Part shown: in pieces, positions 45,250 through 53,399 of the stretch | Layout: every line of letters starts with the position of its first letter | Numbering within the stretch: position 1 is the stretch's first letter | Assembly (NCBI RefSeq): GCF_017983445.1 | Contig: NZ_JAGOBJ010000006.1 | Coordinates: 62,001-126,000 of the forward strand | Direction of reading: 5' to 3' | Origin: Halomonas sp. | Lineage (GTDB): Bacteria; Pseudomonadota; Gammaproteobacteria; Pseudomonadales; Halomonadaceae | Length of the DNA: 64,000 nt | Notes under the pieces: model-generated | What the model saw: the letters and a program-made list of their open reading frames with translations, nothing else | Told to the model about the DNA's origin: nothing | The model's database searches: none | Program-made: the position numbers and the translations under genes

Positions 45250-46013
45250 TGGTTTGCCTCCTCAATGAGGGATGCCGTTTCCTGAGCATCGAACATCTCG
45301 GGAAAGCGCTGAACAAGATCGGGAAGAGAAACAAAAATCTCGCGTAAATGGCGACGCATGGCATGTTCAGCCAACGCAACATCGCGACCTTCTATCGCGG
45401 CCAGAATATCGGCATGCTGATCGATTAAACGTGCGATTGGCGTGCTGTCAGGAACACTTAAATAACGCACCCGGTCTAGCTGGGCACGTACCTCTTCAAT
45501 GACTTTCCACGCCGACTGCTGCTTTACCCCTAATGACAGGGTCTTATGAAAGGCTTCGTCCAACCGATAAAAACGAATGTAATCGTGCGGCTCAATGCAG
45601 CGACGTTGGCGATCGAGCAGATCGTGCAATTCAGTCAAGACCTCGGGTGCTAACCCTTTAACAGTTGCCTGACGCACCACGGCGACTTCCACAGCCTCTC
45701 TGACAAACCGGGCTTCCAACACTGCACGCTGGGAAATTTTCACCACATAAGTGCCACGCTGAGGTTTAACGTCAACCAAACCAGCCTCAGACAGACGGAT
45801 GAACGCCTCACGCACCGGCTGGCGACTTACTGAAAAGGTGTCGGCAACTTCTTTTTCGGAAAGCGCTTTACCTGGTTCCAGCACCATCTGAATGATTGAT
45901 TGGCGCAAAACATGGTAAAGACGCTGGCGCACCGACTCAGTCTCGGATGTCTCTTGCCATAGCGCTTGTAATTGAGTGTTCATAGTGCTCATCCGAAGCC
46001 AGGTGGTAGACAT
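45246..46013 (-). CDS. GntR-family transcriptional regulator (FCD domain), locus 6
   Basis: About 255 residues, with an N-terminal winged helix ([33 protein letters not shown] in outline, [20 protein letters not shown] following) and a helical FCD effector domain ([54 protein letters not shown]). AAGGACATC precedes the ATG at 46013; other in-frame ATGs at 45992 and 45983 are possible. First gene of the operon running to uxuA. A tandem TAGTATGG repeat lies just upstream and may be its own operator. Confidence 0.86.
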   Translation of the reverse strand: MSTTWLRMSTMNTQLQALWQETSETESVRQRLYHVLRQSIIQMVLEPGKALSEKEVADTFSVSRQPVREAFIRLSEAGLVDVKPQRGTYVVKISQRAVLEARFVREAVEVAVVRQATVKGLAPEVLTELHDLLDRQRRCIEPHDYIRFYRLDEAFHKTLSLGVKQQSAWKVIEEVRAQLDRVRYLSVPDSTPIARLIDQHADILAAIEGRDVALAEHAMRRHLREIFVSLPDLVQRFPEMFDAQETASLIEEANQ

Positions 46014-46034
46014 GATGTCCTTATCTGATATAAC

Positions 46035-46050
46035 TAGTATGGTAGTATGG
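46035..46050 (+). promoter_or_regulatory. tandem 8-bp repeat upstream of the locus 6 gntR
   Basis: TAGTATGG occurs twice head to tail (46035-46042 and 46043-46050), 22-37 bases upstream of the regulator start. Possible operator or part of the promoter; low certainty. Confidence 0.35.
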
Positions 46051-46141
46051 CAATCCAAACAAAAGCCTTTTAACCCTATACTTTGGTTGCAGGTGGATAA
46101 CGATGAAATATTCACTTTACTTAGGCTGAAATTGCAAAAAA

Positions 46142-46494
46142 GTCTTTAACACTCATGATTTAGAACGTATCACCAAGAAAAGACTGCCAAATTCCGTATT
46201 CGAATATGTTTATGGTGGAAGCGATGATGAACATACGCTGCGTCATAATCGCGTCGAGTTCGATCAATACCGGTTCAAACCCAAAACAATGGCTAACGTA
46301 GGTACGCGGGATTTAAGCACGACGCTTTTTGGCCATTCTTGTCAAATGCCATTGGCGATTGGGCCAACCGGATTCAACGGCATGCTGACGCGTGATGGGT
46401 GTTTAAAACCATCGTGGTAACGTCGGACAGCGCGATTTACGGGAAAGCAGAGGCCGTGTGGCTTGGAAGAGTACCGATGGGCGACCGCTCTTAA
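46142..46494 (+). pseudogene. decayed FMN-dependent alpha-hydroxyacid dehydrogenase (LldD/MdlB family)
   Basis: Reading from base 46142 without a start codon, the frame encodes THDLERITKKRLPNSVFEYVYGG, then RVEFDQYRFKPKT, RDLSTTLFG and MPLAIGPTGFNGML, the beginning of an L-lactate/mandelate dehydrogenase, and stops at 46420. A second frame from 46408 to 46494 gives TIVVTSDSAIYGKAEA, which corresponds to a region roughly 80-90 residues farther on in the family, then ends. So there is a missing start, an internal deletion with frame change, and no C-terminal half. Divergent from the GntR gene. Confidence 0.8.
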
Positions 46495-46745
46495 ATTTTT
46501 AAAATCAGGTTACTTAAACATCAGCCAAGCCGCTCACGTGAACATTAAACCTATTTTTAATAGTGCTTTGAAAATAACTACCAACCAAATCACTGACTTT
46601 AAAAACCAGTTAAACATTATTTAATCTCCTGCAATCAACTGGTTCATCTCCTATTATCAAATGACTTATAGAATGGAAAACAGTCCCTTTATCTTTATAA
46701 GCGGCGCCCAATTCAAGGACGCATATTTAACGGGAGAAGTTTGAT
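46495..46745. other. AT-rich intergenic region, no gene seen
   Basis: Follows the decayed hydroxyacid dehydrogenase. More AT-rich than the surroundings; I find no coding signature, RNA gene or repeat. Its last bases (GGGAGAAG before 46746) are the ribosome binding site of the Cys-rich gene. Confidence 0.5.
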
Positions 46746-47075
46746 ATGAGCATACAGAAATTTAAGGAGTGCATCGAAGCCTGCAACATATGTGCGATCT
46801 ATTGTGATAACTGTGCATCTTCCTGCCTTCAGGAACATAATCTTGACAACATGGCTGAATGTATTCGTCTGGATATACAGTGCGCACAAATTTGTCGCCT
46901 GGCCGTCGCCTTTATGGCCCAGAACAGCGAGTATGCCCAGGATATCTGCCAGCTATGTGCTGATATCTGTCAAAAATGCGGCGATGAATGCGGCCAACAT
47001 AAAGCCGGGCATTGCCAGGAGTGCGCTCAAGCGTGTCACCGCTGCGCCAGCCTATGTGCCTCAATAGTTGCCTGA
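46746..47075 (+). CDS. Cys-rich four-helix-bundle copper-binding protein (DUF326/Csp-like)
   Basis: 109 residues, 19 of them Cys, spaced mostly as Cys-x2-Cys and Cys-x3-Cys along four predicted helices: CIEACNICAIYCDNCASSC near the start, then ECIRLDIQCAQIC, DICQLCADICQKCGDEC, and CQECAQACHRCASLCAS. This is the pattern of DUF326 four-helix copper storage proteins (Csp). No signal peptide, so a cytosolic (Csp3-like) form is expected. In known Csp proteins such Cys line the bundle core and bind many Cu(I) ions. GGGAGAAG precedes the ATG. Short and monocistronic. Confidence 0.83.
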   Translation: MSIQKFKECIEACNICAIYCDNCASSCLQEHNLDNMAECIRLDIQCAQICRLAVAFMAQNSEYAQDICQLCADICQKCGDECGQHKAGHCQECAQACHRCASLCASIVA

Positions 47076-47186
47076 GACGATTTTTAAGTCCACCCAGCAT
47101 ATCTTTATGCCTCAACCCTTGATTTGAAAAACAGCTTATGGCATCTAATTTATAAAGTGAGCGGATTTGTGCGATCCCATGCTCTC

Positions 47187-47209
47187 TTTTTTATAAGCTT
47201 TTTTATAAT
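47187..47209 (+). promoter_or_regulatory. candidate promoter with tandem TTTTTTATAA repeat
   Basis: TTTTTTATAA occurs at 47187-47196 and 47199-47208, and the second copy completes a TATAAT hexamer at 47204-47209, a perfect -10 box, about 40 bases ahead of the lipoprotein gene. No good -35 element is visible. Confidence 0.4.
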
Positions 47210-47248
47210 CTGCTATCTGGACTCTCTGTTAACGGAAGCGGCTATACG

Positions 47249-47974
47249 ATGCGAAGCAAGGACAGCTTTATACCATTCGTTTATCGGCCCGGCATATTGA
47301 TCATTTTCTTGGTGCTAGTTCTGACAGGCTGCCGTTACCCGGTCAATATCGAACGGCCCATGGCCGATATGCAGGGCGGTGAGCTGAATATTGGCCTTTC
47401 CGAAAACCCGCCTTGGGTCATTAATACCGAACAGGGGCCGGCCGGACTTGAAGTCGAAATCATCCAGGCACTTGCAGAAAGTATGGACGCCACCATTAAC
47501 TGGCACTGGAACAGCGAGGGTAATCTGTTAGCTGCTTTATCCCAATATCAGCTTGATTTGGTGATCGGTGGGCTTACCCAGGATTCAAACGTAAACGCGC
47601 TCGCCGCGCCGACCAAGGCTTACTATAAAAGCCACTATTCAATCGGTGTATCCAATGGTCTTTCCTTGCCCAGTAGCCTGAAAAATATCGAAGTAGCAGT
47701 TCCCGTCGTCAACCATATCGCTCATGCGCTTCAAAAAAAGGGCGCAATTCCCCGCCCTACCCCTGACATTGGCACACACAATGAAGTAGTCGCCACCCCA
47801 TCATGGTGGCTTCAAGCACATGACTATCAAATAGACGACTGGGAAATTGCGACCGATCAACATGTCATGGCGCTGCCCAAAGGCGAAAATGCCTGGATGC
47901 TTGTCGTACAACGGCATTTAAATGGCTATCCCGATATTGAACAACGCCTGCAGCATTTGGAGGCAGGCCGATGA
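47249..47974 (+). CDS. periplasmic substrate-binding-like lipoprotein (SBP_bac_3 type)
   Basis: 241 residues with a lipoprotein signal (PGILIIFLVLVLTGC, lipobox LTGC) and a family 3 solute-binding fold: GELNIGLSENPPWVINTEQGPAGLEVEIIQALAES in outline, LLAALSQYQLDLVIGGLTQD, KAYYKSHYSIGV. No ABC permease or ATPase is adjacent; the gene instead overlaps a CDF transporter by four bases (ATGA), which is unusual. It could act as a periplasmic sensor or metal/ligand receptor. The solute cannot be named. Confidence 0.75.
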   Translation: MRSKDSFIPFVYRPGILIIFLVLVLTGCRYPVNIERPMADMQGGELNIGLSENPPWVINTEQGPAGLEVEIIQALAESMDATINWHWNSEGNLLAALSQYQLDLVIGGLTQDSNVNALAAPTKAYYKSHYSIGVSNGLSLPSSLKNIEVAVPVVNHIAHALQKKGAIPRPTPDIGTHNEVVATPSWWLQAHDYQIDDWEIATDQHVMALPKGENAWMLVVQRHLNGYPDIEQRLQHLEAGR

Positions 47975-48960
47975 AAATACGCAAGCTTTATCACCTGCCA
48001 CCCGATAAGCAGCAGGATCTCAACTACCTGATTCGCCTTGAGTGGTGGAATTTAGCGTTTCGTATTTCGATTGTATTGATACTCGCTTTGGTACTGGGTA
48101 ACAGCCAGGCAATGAAGGTCGCCTGGCTGGAAGATATGCTTTCACTCATTCCACCTATCGCCTTCTTGCTGGCCGTTAGGTATCGCAAACGCCCACCTAA
48201 CGAGACGTACCCATATGGGTACCAACGCGCCACCATTATTGCCTTTTTATGCACGGCGACGGCCCTAAGCGCCATGGGGCTTTTTTTACTTGGGGATTCC
48301 TTGCTCAAGCTTGTCCAGCAGGAACACCCGAGTATCGGCGCCATTACTCTGTTCGGTGAAACGATATGGATGGGATGGCTGATGGTTGGCGTGCTGATTT
48401 ATAGCGTCATCCCACCTGTCATTATCGGCCACTTGCAGACCAAAGCCGCCGCAAAAGTGCATGAAAAGACCGTGTTTGCGGATGGAAAGATGAGCAAAGC
48501 CGACTGGATGACGGGGCTGGCTGCGATCGTTGGCGTGCTGGGCGTAGGAGCCGGTTTCTGGTGGGCCGATGCAGCCGCTGCCGCCGTTATTGCCCTCGAT
48601 GTTACCAAAGACGGCATTACCAATTTAAAGGAAGCCGTAGGCGACCTGCTCGACCGACGCCCTCACTTTACCTCTCGAGAAAAACCGGAGCATATGGAAG
48701 AAGCGCTTGAAGCCGAGCTTTGTGCCATGTCCTGGGTAGCCGCCGCCTCGGTACGCTTACGCGAAGAGGGGCCCATCTTCAGTGGTGAAGCCTTTGTAAC
48801 CCCGCATAATAACGATGACCTGGCACGCCATCTCCAGGAGGCGTCTCAGCATCTCAATAGCTATGACTGGCGAATCTACGAGGTGGTGGTGACGGCATGG
48901 CCGCGTGAGGAGCAAAGCACCTCACCGACCTTGTCAAAAAGCCCTGGCGAAAATGATTGA
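47971..48960 (+). CDS. cation diffusion facilitator-like transporter with atypical metal site
   Basis: 329 residues: an N-terminal membrane domain of about six helices and a soluble C-terminal domain (AMSWVAAASVRLREEGPIFSGEAFVTP) typical of CDF proteins. The canonical acidic and His/Asp residues of the transport site look altered: helix 2 reads WLEDMLSLIPPIAFLLAVRY instead of the usual Asp-x3-Asp, and helix 5 reads FADGKMSKADWMTG, aligned with the usual ADxxHxxSD so that the metal His becomes Met. Overlaps the lipoprotein gene by four bases. Substrate may differ from Zn/Fe; the call is from fold similarity. Confidence 0.7.
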   Translation: MKIRKLYHLPPDKQQDLNYLIRLEWWNLAFRISIVLILALVLGNSQAMKVAWLEDMLSLIPPIAFLLAVRYRKRPPNETYPYGYQRATIIAFLCTATALSAMGLFLLGDSLLKLVQQEHPSIGAITLFGETIWMGWLMVGVLIYSVIPPVIIGHLQTKAAAKVHEKTVFADGKMSKADWMTGLAAIVGVLGVGAGFWWADAAAAAVIALDVTKDGITNLKEAVGDLLDRRPHFTSREKPEHMEEALEAELCAMSWVAAASVRLREEGPIFSGEAFVTPHNNDDLARHLQEASQHLNSYDWRIYEVVVTAWPREEQSTSPTLSKSPGEND

Positions 48961-49011
48961 ACCCGCTACTATCGATCATCTCAAAGGCTCTTCCTTATCG
49001 CGAGGACCGTC

Positions 49012-49542
49012 ATGAAATACCTTTCTTTCCCAGTCATTGTGTTATCCACTCTGCTTGCCCTGCCAGCCTATGCAGCCTGCCAGAGCGATGCCCTCGACTA
49101 TAATTTTCCTGCCCAGCGCCTGGATGAAGCACTTCAGCAGCTTACCCACCGCTCCGGCTGTTCGATCAATACTGACCTGACGCGTATCGCCGATGAACAG
49201 GCACCACCACTTAGCGGCACTTACCGCCCTGAAGAAGCGCTTTGGGAGCTGCTGAAGGGGTCCGGCTGGGAAGGCTATCCAACCGATGAGGGCCTTGAAG
49301 TTTCAGAGCGCGAGCAGGCCTGGGTCAAAGCGCGCACCCATGTGCTACGCGAAGCAGTCGAAGCGCGCGATACGCTGAGCGAAGACGAGCGAAAGGCCTA
49401 CCTTCAAGCGCTCGCGACCCTTGAGCAAAGCGTCAGTGAGCTCGCCCTTGAGCAAGGTTTTATCAGTGCAGGGGAACATGCAAGTTTTGAGCGCAGCCTG
49501 AACGAGCTGGCTACAGGCCTTAACACCGAAGACCCCGCGTAA
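49012..49542 (+). CDS. exported STN-domain protein
   Basis: 176 residues with a signal peptide (KYLSFPVIVLSTLLALPAYAA) and a secretin/TonB short N-terminal (STN) domain: ALDYNFPAQRLDEALQQLTHRSGCSINTD in outline, PLSGTYRPEEALWELLKGSG. The C-terminal part is helical and charged. STN domains normally head TonB-dependent receptors or secretins; here no barrel or secretin follows. It may be a free-standing periplasmic adaptor. Same direction as the CDF gene, 51 bases downstream. Confidence 0.65.
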   Translation: MKYLSFPVIVLSTLLALPAYAACQSDALDYNFPAQRLDEALQQLTHRSGCSINTDLTRIADEQAPPLSGTYRPEEALWELLKGSGWEGYPTDEGLEVSEREQAWVKARTHVLREAVEARDTLSEDERKAYLQALATLEQSVSELALEQGFISAGEHASFERSLNELATGLNTEDPA

Positions 49543-49549
49543 ATAAGGA

Positions 49550-49581
49550 TGCTGGCCTGGGTAACCAAGCCCAGGCCAGCA
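49550..49581. terminator. bidirectional hairpin between the STN gene and hmp
   Basis: Perfect 12-bp stem TGCTGGCCTGGG (49550-49561) and CCCAGGCCAGCA (49570-49581), with an 8-base loop, lying between two convergent genes. No T-run, so strength is uncertain. Confidence 0.6.
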
Positions 49582-49595
49582 CGCCCTCTCAGGCT

Positions 49596-50765
49596 TTAAG
49601 CCGCCTCAAGCGCTTTTGCTGGCCCAAAATGCTCGAAGTGGCGATGCGTTTCTGACACACCCAAACACTCCAGGCTGTGATTGATTGCCGCCATAAAGCC
49701 ATGCGGCCCGACAAAGTAGCAGCGGCTATTGGGGGCTAGATACTTGGCCAACATGGCTTCATTTATCCGACCCTGATGGTCCCCCTGGCTGCCCTGCTCG
49801 TACACCGTGATGGCGGTCAACTTATCGGGGTGTTTTTTTGCAAGGGTATCGAGCGTTTCAGCAAAAGCGCGGTGATCGTCATCGATAGCCGCATGCAGGT
49901 AGGTAACCCGGCGGCCCTGGCTGAGCGCCTGTTTGGCAATCGGCAGTAACGGTGTCTGGCCGATGCCGCCGCTGATCAAGAGCAAAGGCTCGTCACCCGC
50001 TTTAAGCGTCAGCTCACCGGCAGGCGGTAACAGCTCTATGGTATCGCCTACCGTTAGCTGATCATGGAAATAACGGCTGGCGACGCCTTGCGGCTCGCGC
50101 TTGATGGAAAGCCGATAGGTGCGCCCATTGGGTACGTCAGAAAGGCTGTAGTGGCGGAAGACCGGTTCACCATCAATGAAAAGCTTCACTCCGATGTACT
50201 GCCCCGGCGTATAGTCGGCTACCGGGCCACCATCTTCAGGCGCCAGAATAAACGAGCGGATAACGCGACTCTCCTGGTGCGTTTCGGCAATACGAAAACG
50301 ACGTGTGCCCTTCCAGCCACCGGGCTGCTGTTCAAATTCCTGATAACGCTTGGCTTCCAGATCGATAAGCAGATCCGCAAGCTCCTGGTACAGCGCCCCC
50401 CAGGCGTCGGCAATCTCGGGCGTTACGGCATCTCCCAGCACCTCACCAATGGCCGCCATCAGGCACTCGCCCACGATTGGGTAGTGCTCGGGCTGAATAT
50501 CCAGCGACACATGCTTGTTCACCACGGTTTCCATGATCTGCCGCGCCGTTTCCGGGTTCTGGCGTACGCCCACATAGGCCAGAATCGAGCCCGCCAGCGC
50601 GCGCGGCTGTCCGCCATCTTTCTGGTGCGTCTGATTGAACAGCGGCATGACCTCGGGATAGCGCTCGAACATCAGCGGGTAGAACCGGGCGGTAATCGTA
50701 TTGAGATGTTCTGCCACAACGGGAGCTGTAGCGGCAATGGTCTGTTCTTGTGCCTGTGTCAGCAT
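49596..50765 (-). CDS. hmp: flavohemoprotein nitric oxide dioxygenase
   Basis: Detoxifies nitric oxide to nitrate using O2 and NAD(P)H. The 389-residue protein has an N-terminal globin (proximal His85 in VVNKHVSL, Tyr29 in FYPLMF), an FAD-binding domain (RHYSLSD) and an NAD-binding domain (LLISGGIGQTPLLP, YFVGPHGFM). A NsrR-type operator overlaps its upstream region, which fits NO-responsive control, and the nar genes in the window make nitrite and indirectly NO. Divergent from the carnitine operon. Confidence 0.95.
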   Translation of the reverse strand: MLTQAQEQTIAATAPVVAEHLNTITARFYPLMFERYPEVMPLFNQTHQKDGGQPRALAGSILAYVGVRQNPETARQIMETVVNKHVSLDIQPEHYPIVGECLMAAIGEVLGDAVTPEIADAWGALYQELADLLIDLEAKRYQEFEQQPGGWKGTRRFRIAETHQESRVIRSFILAPEDGGPVADYTPGQYIGVKLFIDGEPVFRHYSLSDVPNGRTYRLSIKREPQGVASRYFHDQLTVGDTIELLPPAGELTLKAGDEPLLLISGGIGQTPLLPIAKQALSQGRRVTYLHAAIDDDHRAFAETLDTLAKKHPDKLTAITVYEQGSQGDHQGRINEAMLAKYLAPNSRCYFVGPHGFMAAINHSLECLGVSETHRHFEHFGPAKALEAA

Positions 50766-50789
50766 AGCGGCCTCTTCTCAGCAGCTTTA

Positions 50790-50812
50790 AAGATTCATAT
50801 TAAATACATCTT
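50790..50812 (-). promoter_or_regulatory. NsrR-type operator upstream of hmp
   Basis: A 23-bp imperfect palindrome. On the minus strand it reads AAGATGTATTT, one base, then ATATGAATCTT, compared with the NsrR pattern AAGATGCATTT-n-AAATGCATCTT; 19 of 22 positions agree. It starts 25 bases from the hmp ATG. Confidence 0.72.
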
Positions 50813-50963
50813 TAAAATATCAGGTTTTACAACGCCGATGCATGAGCTGCGTCAATAAAACGCTGCTTCGTAAAAAAATTGCCATGTTCTTTTAATCACG
50901 GCAGCACAGGCCAGGCGAGATCATTAAAACCAGCGCTTGAGTAGCGCGCATAGCTCAATTTTA

Positions 50964-50997
50964 TTGTCGCTTTCTGTATTTACAGTGTCGTCTTATG
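50964..50997 (+). promoter_or_regulatory. candidate CdhR operator before the carnitine operon
   Basis: TTGTCG, 15 bases, then TGTCG (TGTCG-N16-TGTCG) followed by TCTTATG, 71 bases upstream of the BKACE start. The direct repeats are 21 bases apart, two helix turns, the usual layout for AraC-type proteins. The same element occurs in front of caiX at 55236-55269. Confidence 0.58.
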
Positions 50998-51067
50998 TCA
51001 ATAATTAACCATTTGCTGCCGCCATACTGACGCTCTTCATGAATCTCAGTTTTAAAAGGAGCAGCGT

Positions 51068-51979
51068 ATGAATCGCAACGTAATCCTTACTTGTGCCGTC
51101 ACCGGCGCAGGCGATACGACCGGCAAAAACCCTAACGTTCCGGTTACGCCTAAACAGATCGCAAACGATTGTATCGCTGCGGCAAAAGCGGGTGCCAGCG
51201 TTGCCCATATCCATGTTCGTGACCCGGAAACCGGTGGCATCAGCCATTCGCTTGAGCACTTTCGTGAAGTGATGGCGCGTGTGCGCGAAGCTGATGCCGA
51301 TATTGTGATGAATATCACAGCTGGCGGCGGTGGGGACTGGATTCCCGACACTGAAGACCCCACCCGAGGCGGCCCAGGTACAGACATCCAGACGCCTGCG
51401 CAGCGCCATGCCCCGGTAGGTGAACTACTGCCAGAACTATGCACTCTGGACTGCGGCAGCCTTAACTTTGGCGATATGGTGTATGTAAATACCGCTGACT
51501 GGCTCCGCGAGCATGCCCGCCTGGTACAGGCTGCAGGCGTCAAACCCGAATTGGAGTGCTTCGATCTCGGCCATGTATGGTTTGCCCGCCAATTGCAGCA
51601 GGAAGGGCTTATAGACGATGATCCCCTTTATCAGCTCTGCCTGGGCATTCCCTGGGGTGCTGAAGCAGACCCTGAAACAATGCTAGCCATGCGCAATAAA
51701 TTGCCCGACAGAGCGCATTGGGCTGCGTTTGGCATTGGCCGTCATCAAATGCCGATGCTTGCTCAAGCCATGCTTTTGGGCGGCCATGCGCGCGTCGGGC
51801 TAGAGGATAACCTCTATTTAAGGAGAGGCGTTATGGCGACTAATGGGCAGCTGGTTGAAAAGGCCGCCACGCTTATTGATAACCTTGGCGCCCGCATCAT
51901 GTCTCCCGCCGAAACCCGCATCAAGCTTAAGCTACGCGATCCAAACACCGGCACAATCGCCACTGGAGGTGAGGCATGA
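51068..51979 (+). CDS. 3-dehydrocarnitine cleavage enzyme (BKACE family)
   Basis: Beta-keto acid cleavage enzyme of 303 residues, converting 3-dehydrocarnitine plus acetyl-CoA to betainyl-CoA and acetoacetate. The metal-binding [11 protein letters not shown] motif (His47, His49) and [23 protein letters not shown] with the catalytic Glu are typical. AAAAGGAG precedes the ATG. It heads a four-gene operon of the type found next to carnitine dehydrogenase in Pseudomonas, so the carnitine assignment rests on both family and neighbours. Overlaps the next gene by four bases. Confidence 0.88.
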   Translation: MNRNVILTCAVTGAGDTTGKNPNVPVTPKQIANDCIAAAKAGASVAHIHVRDPETGGISHSLEHFREVMARVREADADIVMNITAGGGGDWIPDTEDPTRGGPGTDIQTPAQRHAPVGELLPELCTLDCGSLNFGDMVYVNTADWLREHARLVQAAGVKPELECFDLGHVWFARQLQQEGLIDDDPLYQLCLGIPWGAEADPETMLAMRNKLPDRAHWAAFGIGRHQMPMLAQAMLLGGHARVGLEDNLYLRRGVMATNGQLVEKAATLIDNLGARIMSPAETRIKLKLRDPNTGTIATGGEA

Positions 51980-52932
51980 GCCATCAACTCGCGGTGATTG
52001 GCACGGGCGTCATCGGCAATGGCTGGATTGCCCGTGCCCTTGCTCAGGGCTGGAAGGTCGTTGCTTTCGATCCTGATCCCAATGCTGAAACGCACACGCG
52101 TGCCTTTGTTGAAAACGCCTGGCCGTCCCTGACACGCCTAGGCCTGGCAGAAGGCGCCAGCATTGACCGGCTGCGCTTTGTCGATAGCCTTGAAGCCGCT
52201 GTAGCCAATGCAGATTTGATTCAGGAAAATGTGCCGGAACGCTTGGCGCTGAAGCGCGATATTCTCGCCAGTATCGACGCTGCTGCAGCAGAGAACGTGA
52301 TCATTGGTTCATCAACGTCGGGCTTCAAGCCAAGTGATCTGCAGCAAGCCTGTACCAAGGCGCCGGGCCGGGTCATCGTCGCGCACCCCTTCAACCCGGT
52401 TTACCTGTTGCCGCTGGTGGAGTTAGTCGGTGGCGCTGACACACAAGTAAATCAGATTGATACAGCCCAAGCGTACTATAAGGCGCTAGCCATGCGTCCA
52501 CTGGTGGTGCGCAAAGAGATTGAAGGCCACCTTGCCGACCGTTTGATGGAAGCCCTTTGGCGGGAAGCCCTCCATTTAGTCAATGACGGCGTTGCCACTA
52601 CAGAGGAGATAGACGCCGCCGTGGTTTACGGCTGTGGCCTGCGCTGGCCTCTGATGGGCACCTTTCTTACCTTTCACTTGGCAGGCGGTGAGCAGGGAAT
52701 GCGGCATATGCTTGAACAGTTTGGGCCAGCGCTTAAACTCCCTTGGACGAAGCTTGAAGCGCCAGAGCTTACCGATGAGTTGATTGATCGTGTGGTAGAG
52801 GGCTGTGAACACCAGGCCGCAGGTCGGCCGGTCGCGGAACTTGACCGCCGCCGTGACGACTTTCTGGTAGAGCTGCTTGATCTCGTTCAAAAATACTGGC
52901 CCGAAGCCGAGGGGCTGGAGGGGCGCATTTGA
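51976..52932 (+). CDS. L-carnitine dehydrogenase
   Basis: Oxidises L-carnitine to 3-dehydrocarnitine with NAD+. 318 residues, 3-hydroxyacyl-CoA dehydrogenase fold: N-terminal Rossmann motif [17 protein letters not shown], then [11 protein letters not shown], the catalytic His/active region [20 protein letters not shown], and the C-terminal helical domain with [14 protein letters not shown]. It overlaps the BKACE gene by four bases and the thioesterase by one base (TGATG), so the three are tightly coupled. Confidence 0.9.
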   Translation: MSHQLAVIGTGVIGNGWIARALAQGWKVVAFDPDPNAETHTRAFVENAWPSLTRLGLAEGASIDRLRFVDSLEAAVANADLIQENVPERLALKRDILASIDAAAAENVIIGSSTSGFKPSDLQQACTKAPGRVIVAHPFNPVYLLPLVELVGGADTQVNQIDTAQAYYKALAMRPLVVRKEIEGHLADRLMEALWREALHLVNDGVATTEEIDAAVVYGCGLRWPLMGTFLTFHLAGGEQGMRHMLEQFGPALKLPWTKLEAPELTDELIDRVVEGCEHQAAGRPVAELDRRRDDFLVELLDLVQKYWPEAEGLEGRI

Positions 52933-53399
52933 TGATCATTCTGAATACCAAGGTTGCTGCTGAGTGGGTTGATTACAACGGCCACATGAACGATGCAGAG
53001 TACGCCAGGGTGTTCTCCCTGGCAGTGGACGCGTTGATGATGCACATCGGCTTGGATGCTACGGGGCGCGACCACCACGGCTATACGCTGTATACGCTGG
53101 AAACTCACCTCTGCTATCAGCGAGAAGCGCATGAAGGCCAACCTATGCCGGTAAAAGTGACGCGACTGGATCACGATGCCAAGCGCCTGCATATCTTCTT
53201 CGAGTTAGTGGACGCAGAAGATAATCTGTTAGCGACCAGTGAGCAGATGCTGATGGGGATCAACCAGAAAACCGGCCGTCCCAGTGAGTTTCCGAAGCCC
53301 ATTGCTCAGGCAATTATCAATCTACCTAGCGCCGCGGCTGGGCAATGGTCTGAACTTGCAGGTCGTACGATAGGTATTCCCCGCAAAAATGCTTATTAG
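52932..53399 (+). CDS. thioesterase, probable betainyl-CoA thioesterase
   Basis: 155-residue hotdog-fold thioesterase. The active-site helix with EWVDYNGHMNDAEYARVFS carries the catalytic Asp/Asn pattern of the 4HBT family. It follows carnitine dehydrogenase directly (stop and ATG share one base), and in Pseudomonas a gene of this type in the same place hydrolyses betainyl-CoA to glycine betaine. The product would enter the betaine pool, relevant for a halophile that uses betaine as a compatible solute. ATG 52932 preferred over a TTG three bases upstream. Confidence 0.85.
   Translation: MIILNTKVAAEWVDYNGHMNDAEYARVFSLAVDALMMHIGLDATGRDHHGYTLYTLETHLCYQREAHEGQPMPVKVTRLDHDAKRLHIFFELVDAEDNLLATSEQMLMGINQKTGRPSEFPKPIAQAIINLPSAAAGQWSELAGRTIGIPRKNAY

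Larger units (their letters stand above)
50766..51067. other. divergent hmp/carnitine intergenic region
   Basis: 302 bases with no gene. Contains the NsrR-like site near hmp and the TGTCG-N16-TGTCG element near the carnitine operon; the middle shows nothing recognisable. Confidence 0.6.

Noticed and set aside
46142-46420. Intact small lactate dehydrogenase domain
   Set aside because: No start codon, only the first 90 or so residues, and a frame change with missing middle; it is a remnant.
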